This document shows, piece by piece, positions 61,586 to 64,000 of a DNA stretch of 64,000 nucleotides. Source of the stretch: Belliella baltica DSM 15883. Its GTDB lineage: Bacteria; Bacteroidota; Bacteroidia; Cytophagales; Cyclobacteriaceae. How positions within the stretch are numbered: the first letter of the stretch is position 1; the number at the start of each line of letters is the position of its first letter. A program made the position numbers and the translations under genes. Location of the stretch: the NCBI RefSeq assembly GCF_000265405.1, contig NC_018010.1, positions 3,741,501 to 3,805,500 on the forward strand, given 5' to 3'. The notes beneath the pieces were generated by a model. It did no database searches and had not been told where the DNA came from. It saw nothing but the letters and a program-made list of their open reading frames with translations.

Positions 61586-62551
61586 TTACATCAAGAATCC
61601 ATTTTCCACAGGGTAAGAACCCGGAATATCAGTATCATCAAGCATTTCTCGAAGATCGATTTCTACTGCTCGTGCTATAGAAGATATTGGTACATCATTA
61701 TAAGCAGCTTCGAAAGGATTCTCTGAATAATCACCGATTTTGTCCATTAAAAAGAAAATCCAAATAATCAACCCTGAAAAAGGAATCGTCAACCAAACAT
61801 GTAAGGCTGTCGATTGATCAAATATATTCAGTAAACCAAAAGGAATAAGCGCACAAAATACATAATTCATCCAGAGTGCAGTAGATGCGTATTGTCGGGG
61901 AAGCGGGAAGTTTTTGATACGCTCACACATCCCCTGATTATCATAAAGCTTACTGATGATCTGATGAAACCAAACCTGCTTATAGTCAGAAATAAGACCT
62001 TCATTTTTCAACTTTTCTATTTCTTCACTTTGTTTTTTGAGAATCTGAGATGGGATATTGCCTTTAGTTTGAAGGAAGACAAATTCTTCTTTATTGAGGT
62101 ACTTTTCAACTTCAGCTGTCAAGCCTCCGACATATTCACTACAAAATGAAGGGGCAAAAATTAACTTCTCAGGATCTTCATTGTGTTCCCAAGATTTTTT
62201 GTTTCGTAACACATGCTTTAAAGAGAGCATCCAAGCAATGTGCCTATAAACCATTTCCTTTTTTAAATCTTGATGTTTTTGTCCATCTTTCGAGTCAATC
62301 ATAGTCAGAACAGCTATCGCAAATTTTCTACTGTCATTGACGATTGCGCCCCATATTTTGCGAGCTTCCCAAGTTCGGTCATAGGAACTGTTGTTTTTGA
62401 ATCCAAGATAAAAAGCTACCGCTATACCTATGACGCTAATCGGTTCCCAAGGCAGCGTAAACGGAATCGCCGTGATTTCATAAATAGCGATAATTATTGC
62501 TGAGTAAAATAATCCATAGAAAAGAGGCTTTCTAGACCACCTAACAGTCAT
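61586..62551 (-). CDS. Bestrophin-family ion channel
   Basis: 321 residues: membrane helices at about 8-28 and 35-50, then FKNNSSYDRTWEARKIWGAIVNDSR, a long helical cytoplasmic part, two further helices (about 225-270), and GDYSENPFEAAYNDVPISSI near the C-terminus. These segments match bacterial bestrophins such as KpBest, which form pentameric channels; bacterial members can be cation-selective. Physiological role unknown. Confidence 0.9.
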   Translation of the reverse strand: MTVRWSRKPLFYGLFYSAIIIAIYEITAIPFTLPWEPISVIGIAVAFYLGFKNNSSYDRTWEARKIWGAIVNDSRKFAIAVLTMIDSKDGQKHQDLKKEMVYRHIAWMLSLKHVLRNKKSWEHNEDPEKLIFAPSFCSEYVGGLTAEVEKYLNKEEFVFLQTKGNIPSQILKKQSEEIEKLKNEGLISDYKQVWFHQIISKLYDNQGMCERIKNFPLPRQYASTALWMNYVFCALIPFGLLNIFDQSTALHVWLTIPFSGLIIWIFFLMDKIGDYSENPFEAAYNDVPISSIARAVEIDLREMLDDTDIPGSYPVENGFLM

Positions 62552-62662
62552 CTAAAGACTGTAATATCTTTTTACATACATACCAAAAATCTTAAAAACA
62601 GATTTTCAAGTTAATGAAATTATGGAAAAATCTATTCAAGAGCGTTCTAAATTTATTTATCT

Positions 62663-62670
62663 TATCTTTG
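62663..62670 (+). promoter_or_regulatory. Promoter -7 box (TATCTTTG) of rhlE
   Basis: Exact TAnnTTTG match; the transcript would have a leader of about 100 bases before the ATG at 62776. A short CGGC/GCCG hairpin with five T (62690-62711) lies in this leader and resembles a weak attenuator. Confidence 0.55.
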
Positions 62671-62775
62671 TGACACTTTGTAAAAAGATCGGCAAGTTGT
62701 AAGCCGTTTTTAAAAAATATTTCCGCTGACGCAGATCATACAACATCTCCTACAGCCACAATTTTACACAGCCTT

Positions 62776-63996
62776 ATGGCATTCAAAAATTTAAATTTAA
62801 TAGAACCTATCCTTAAAGCATTAGTCAATGAAGGATATACTACACCTACGCCTATTCAGCAAAAAGCCATTCCATTGGTTTTGGAACAAAGAGACCTCTT
62901 AGGCTGTGCCCAAACGGGCACAGGGAAAACAGCCGCATTTTCTATTCCGATTATCCAGCTTCTTGCTTTACAAAAACAAAGAAGACCAGGAATAAAGGCG
63001 CTAATACTTACCCCTACCAGAGAGCTTGCTATACAAATAGATGAAAGTATTGCTGCATATGGAAAATTCACAGACATCAAGCATACCGTGATATTTGGGG
63101 GAGTTTCTCAACTTCATCAAACCAACGCTTTAAAAAGAGGGGTTGATATTCTTGTTGCCACGCCTGGAAGGCTCTTGGATTTGATCAATCAGAAATTTAT
63201 TGACTTAAGACAACTTCAGTTTTTTGTCCTAGATGAAGCTGATAGAATGTTGGACATGGGTTTTATCCATGATGTTAAAAAGATCATTGCCTTACTTCCC
63301 GCAAAAAGACAGACTTTATTTTTCTCTGCTACTATGCCACCTGAAATCCAGAAACTGGCAGATGTTCTTTTGAGAAATCCATCGAAAGTGGAGGTGACAC
63401 CACCTTCTTCTACGGTTGACAAAATCGATCAAAGACTCTACTATACTAATAAAAACGACAAGCCAAAATTGCTTCAGCACTTACTTGATGCATATAGAAT
63501 TAGAACAGCTTTGGTTTTCACCAGAACAAAACATGGTGCTGATAAAGTAGTGAAATTCCTCGCTCGCGATGGAGTAAGAGCAGCAGCAATTCATGGAAAC
63601 AAAAGTCAAAATGCACGTCAAAATGCATTGAAAGACTTCAAAGCCGGGAAATTACAAGTTTTGGTAGCTACTGACATTGCAGCAAGAGGAATTGATATAG
63701 ATGAATTGGCTCACGTAATCAATTATGATTTGCCAAACGTCTCTGAAACTTATGTACACAGAATAGGTAGAACTGGTAGAGCAGGAAACACTGGTATAGC
63801 CATCTCCATCTGTGATGAAGAGCAAAGAAAAGAATTGAAAGATATTGAAAAGTTGATTGGAAAAGATATTCCAGTGATCACTGACCAACCTTATCCTTCA
63901 AAAATGCCTGCAGGAGGAAGTTTGTTACAAAAAGTAAAGGCTAAAACTCAAGGCCGAAAGCCACATAGCAAGCCACACCATAAAGGAAGAAGCTAA
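62776..63996 (+). CDS. rhlE: DEAD-box RNA helicase, RhlE type
   Basis: 406 residues: Q motif [26 protein letters not shown], Walker [41 protein letters not shown] and [11 protein letters not shown]. The tail after the core is short and basic ([14 protein letters not shown]), as in RhlE proteins. It acts in ribosome maturation or RNA turnover. It ends four bases before the window edge. Second DEAD-box helicase in the window; unlike the one at 25845 it has no DbpA domain. Confidence 0.95.
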   Translation: MAFKNLNLIEPILKALVNEGYTTPTPIQQKAIPLVLEQRDLLGCAQTGTGKTAAFSIPIIQLLALQKQRRPGIKALILTPTRELAIQIDESIAAYGKFTDIKHTVIFGGVSQLHQTNALKRGVDILVATPGRLLDLINQKFIDLRQLQFFVLDEADRMLDMGFIHDVKKIIALLPAKRQTLFFSATMPPEIQKLADVLLRNPSKVEVTPPSSTVDKIDQRLYYTNKNDKPKLLQHLLDAYRIRTALVFTRTKHGADKVVKFLARDGVRAAAIHGNKSQNARQNALKDFKAGKLQVLVATDIAARGIDIDELAHVINYDLPNVSETYVHRIGRTGRAGNTGIAISICDEEQRKELKDIEKLIGKDIPVITDQPYPSKMPAGGSLLQKVKAKTQGRKPHSKPHHKGRS

Positions 63997-64000
63997 ACAA

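Overview
The window reads as chromosomal DNA of an aerobic member of the Bacteroidota, most like the Cytophagales (Cyclobacteriaceae-type). The evidence is the AT-rich composition, repeated matches to the Bacteroidota promoter form (TTTG, about 20 bases, then TAnnTTTG), and gene families typical of that group: a FecA-type TonB receptor with an N-terminal carboxypeptidase-regulatory-like domain, GAF/PAS sensors with a degenerate histidine-kinase end, GH3-family proteins, DUF3109, LuxE-like proteins and two DEAD-box helicases. The assignment is inferred from protein families, not from a marker-gene search.

Layout. 1-9.2 kb: the end of an endonuclease/exonuclease/phosphatase-family gene, an M48-like metalloprotease, a GH3 protein and a sodium/solute symporter on the minus strand, a frameshifted multi-PAS sensor, and formate-tetrahydrofolate ligase. 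9.2-11.1 kb: a complete IS1182-type insertion sequence with visibly higher GC, placed between two convergent genes. 11-16.6 kb: a secreted S9 peptidase, a secreted M14 peptidase with calcium-loop insertions, and a small secreted protein. 17-23.7 kb: an Lrp regulator and a seven-gene suf iron-sulfur operon ending in a DUF59 protein and a bacilliredoxin. 24-33 kb: citrate synthase, acyl-CoA-binding protein, a DEAD-box helicase with a structured leader, RsmE, a haem c lipoprotein, a CBM48-esterase, an M17 aminopeptidase and an ATP-grasp protein. 33-42 kb: a small XRE/membrane-protein module, proC, and addB/addA-like recombination genes separated by a ParE/RelE-type toxin-antitoxin pair. 42.5-51 kb: a large FAD/Fe-S oxidoreductase, small envelope proteins, a cupredoxin lipoprotein and a FecA-like receptor. 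51-55.3 kb: the RNase P RNA, a sigma-54 activator without a DNA-binding domain, a 39-residue lipoprotein, a LuxE-like protein and two envelope proteins. 55.5-64 kb: acetolactate synthase-like and aldehyde dehydrogenase genes coupled to a GNAT protein and a chimeric Fe-S/MFS ORF, then a YdeI-like protein, an MBL-fold hydrolase, a bestrophin and RhlE.

How genes work together. The suf operon builds Fe-S clusters, which the FAD/Fe-S oxidoreductase and probably the AddB-like nuclease need. The FecA-like receptor would bring in the iron. The suf operon and the receptor carry the same 9-base word at exactly the same distance downstream of their -7 boxes, which suggests shared, probably iron-dependent, control. 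The clearest oddities are a chimeric ORF (58904-59785) that looks like a deletion fusion of a 4Fe-4S protein and an MFS transporter, a one-base frameshift at a G6 run in the PAS sensor, an 11-bp hairpin covering the ribosome-binding site of a DEAD-box helicase, and an orphan promoter/terminator pair that may define a small RNA. No CRISPR array, prophage, tRNA or defence island was seen.
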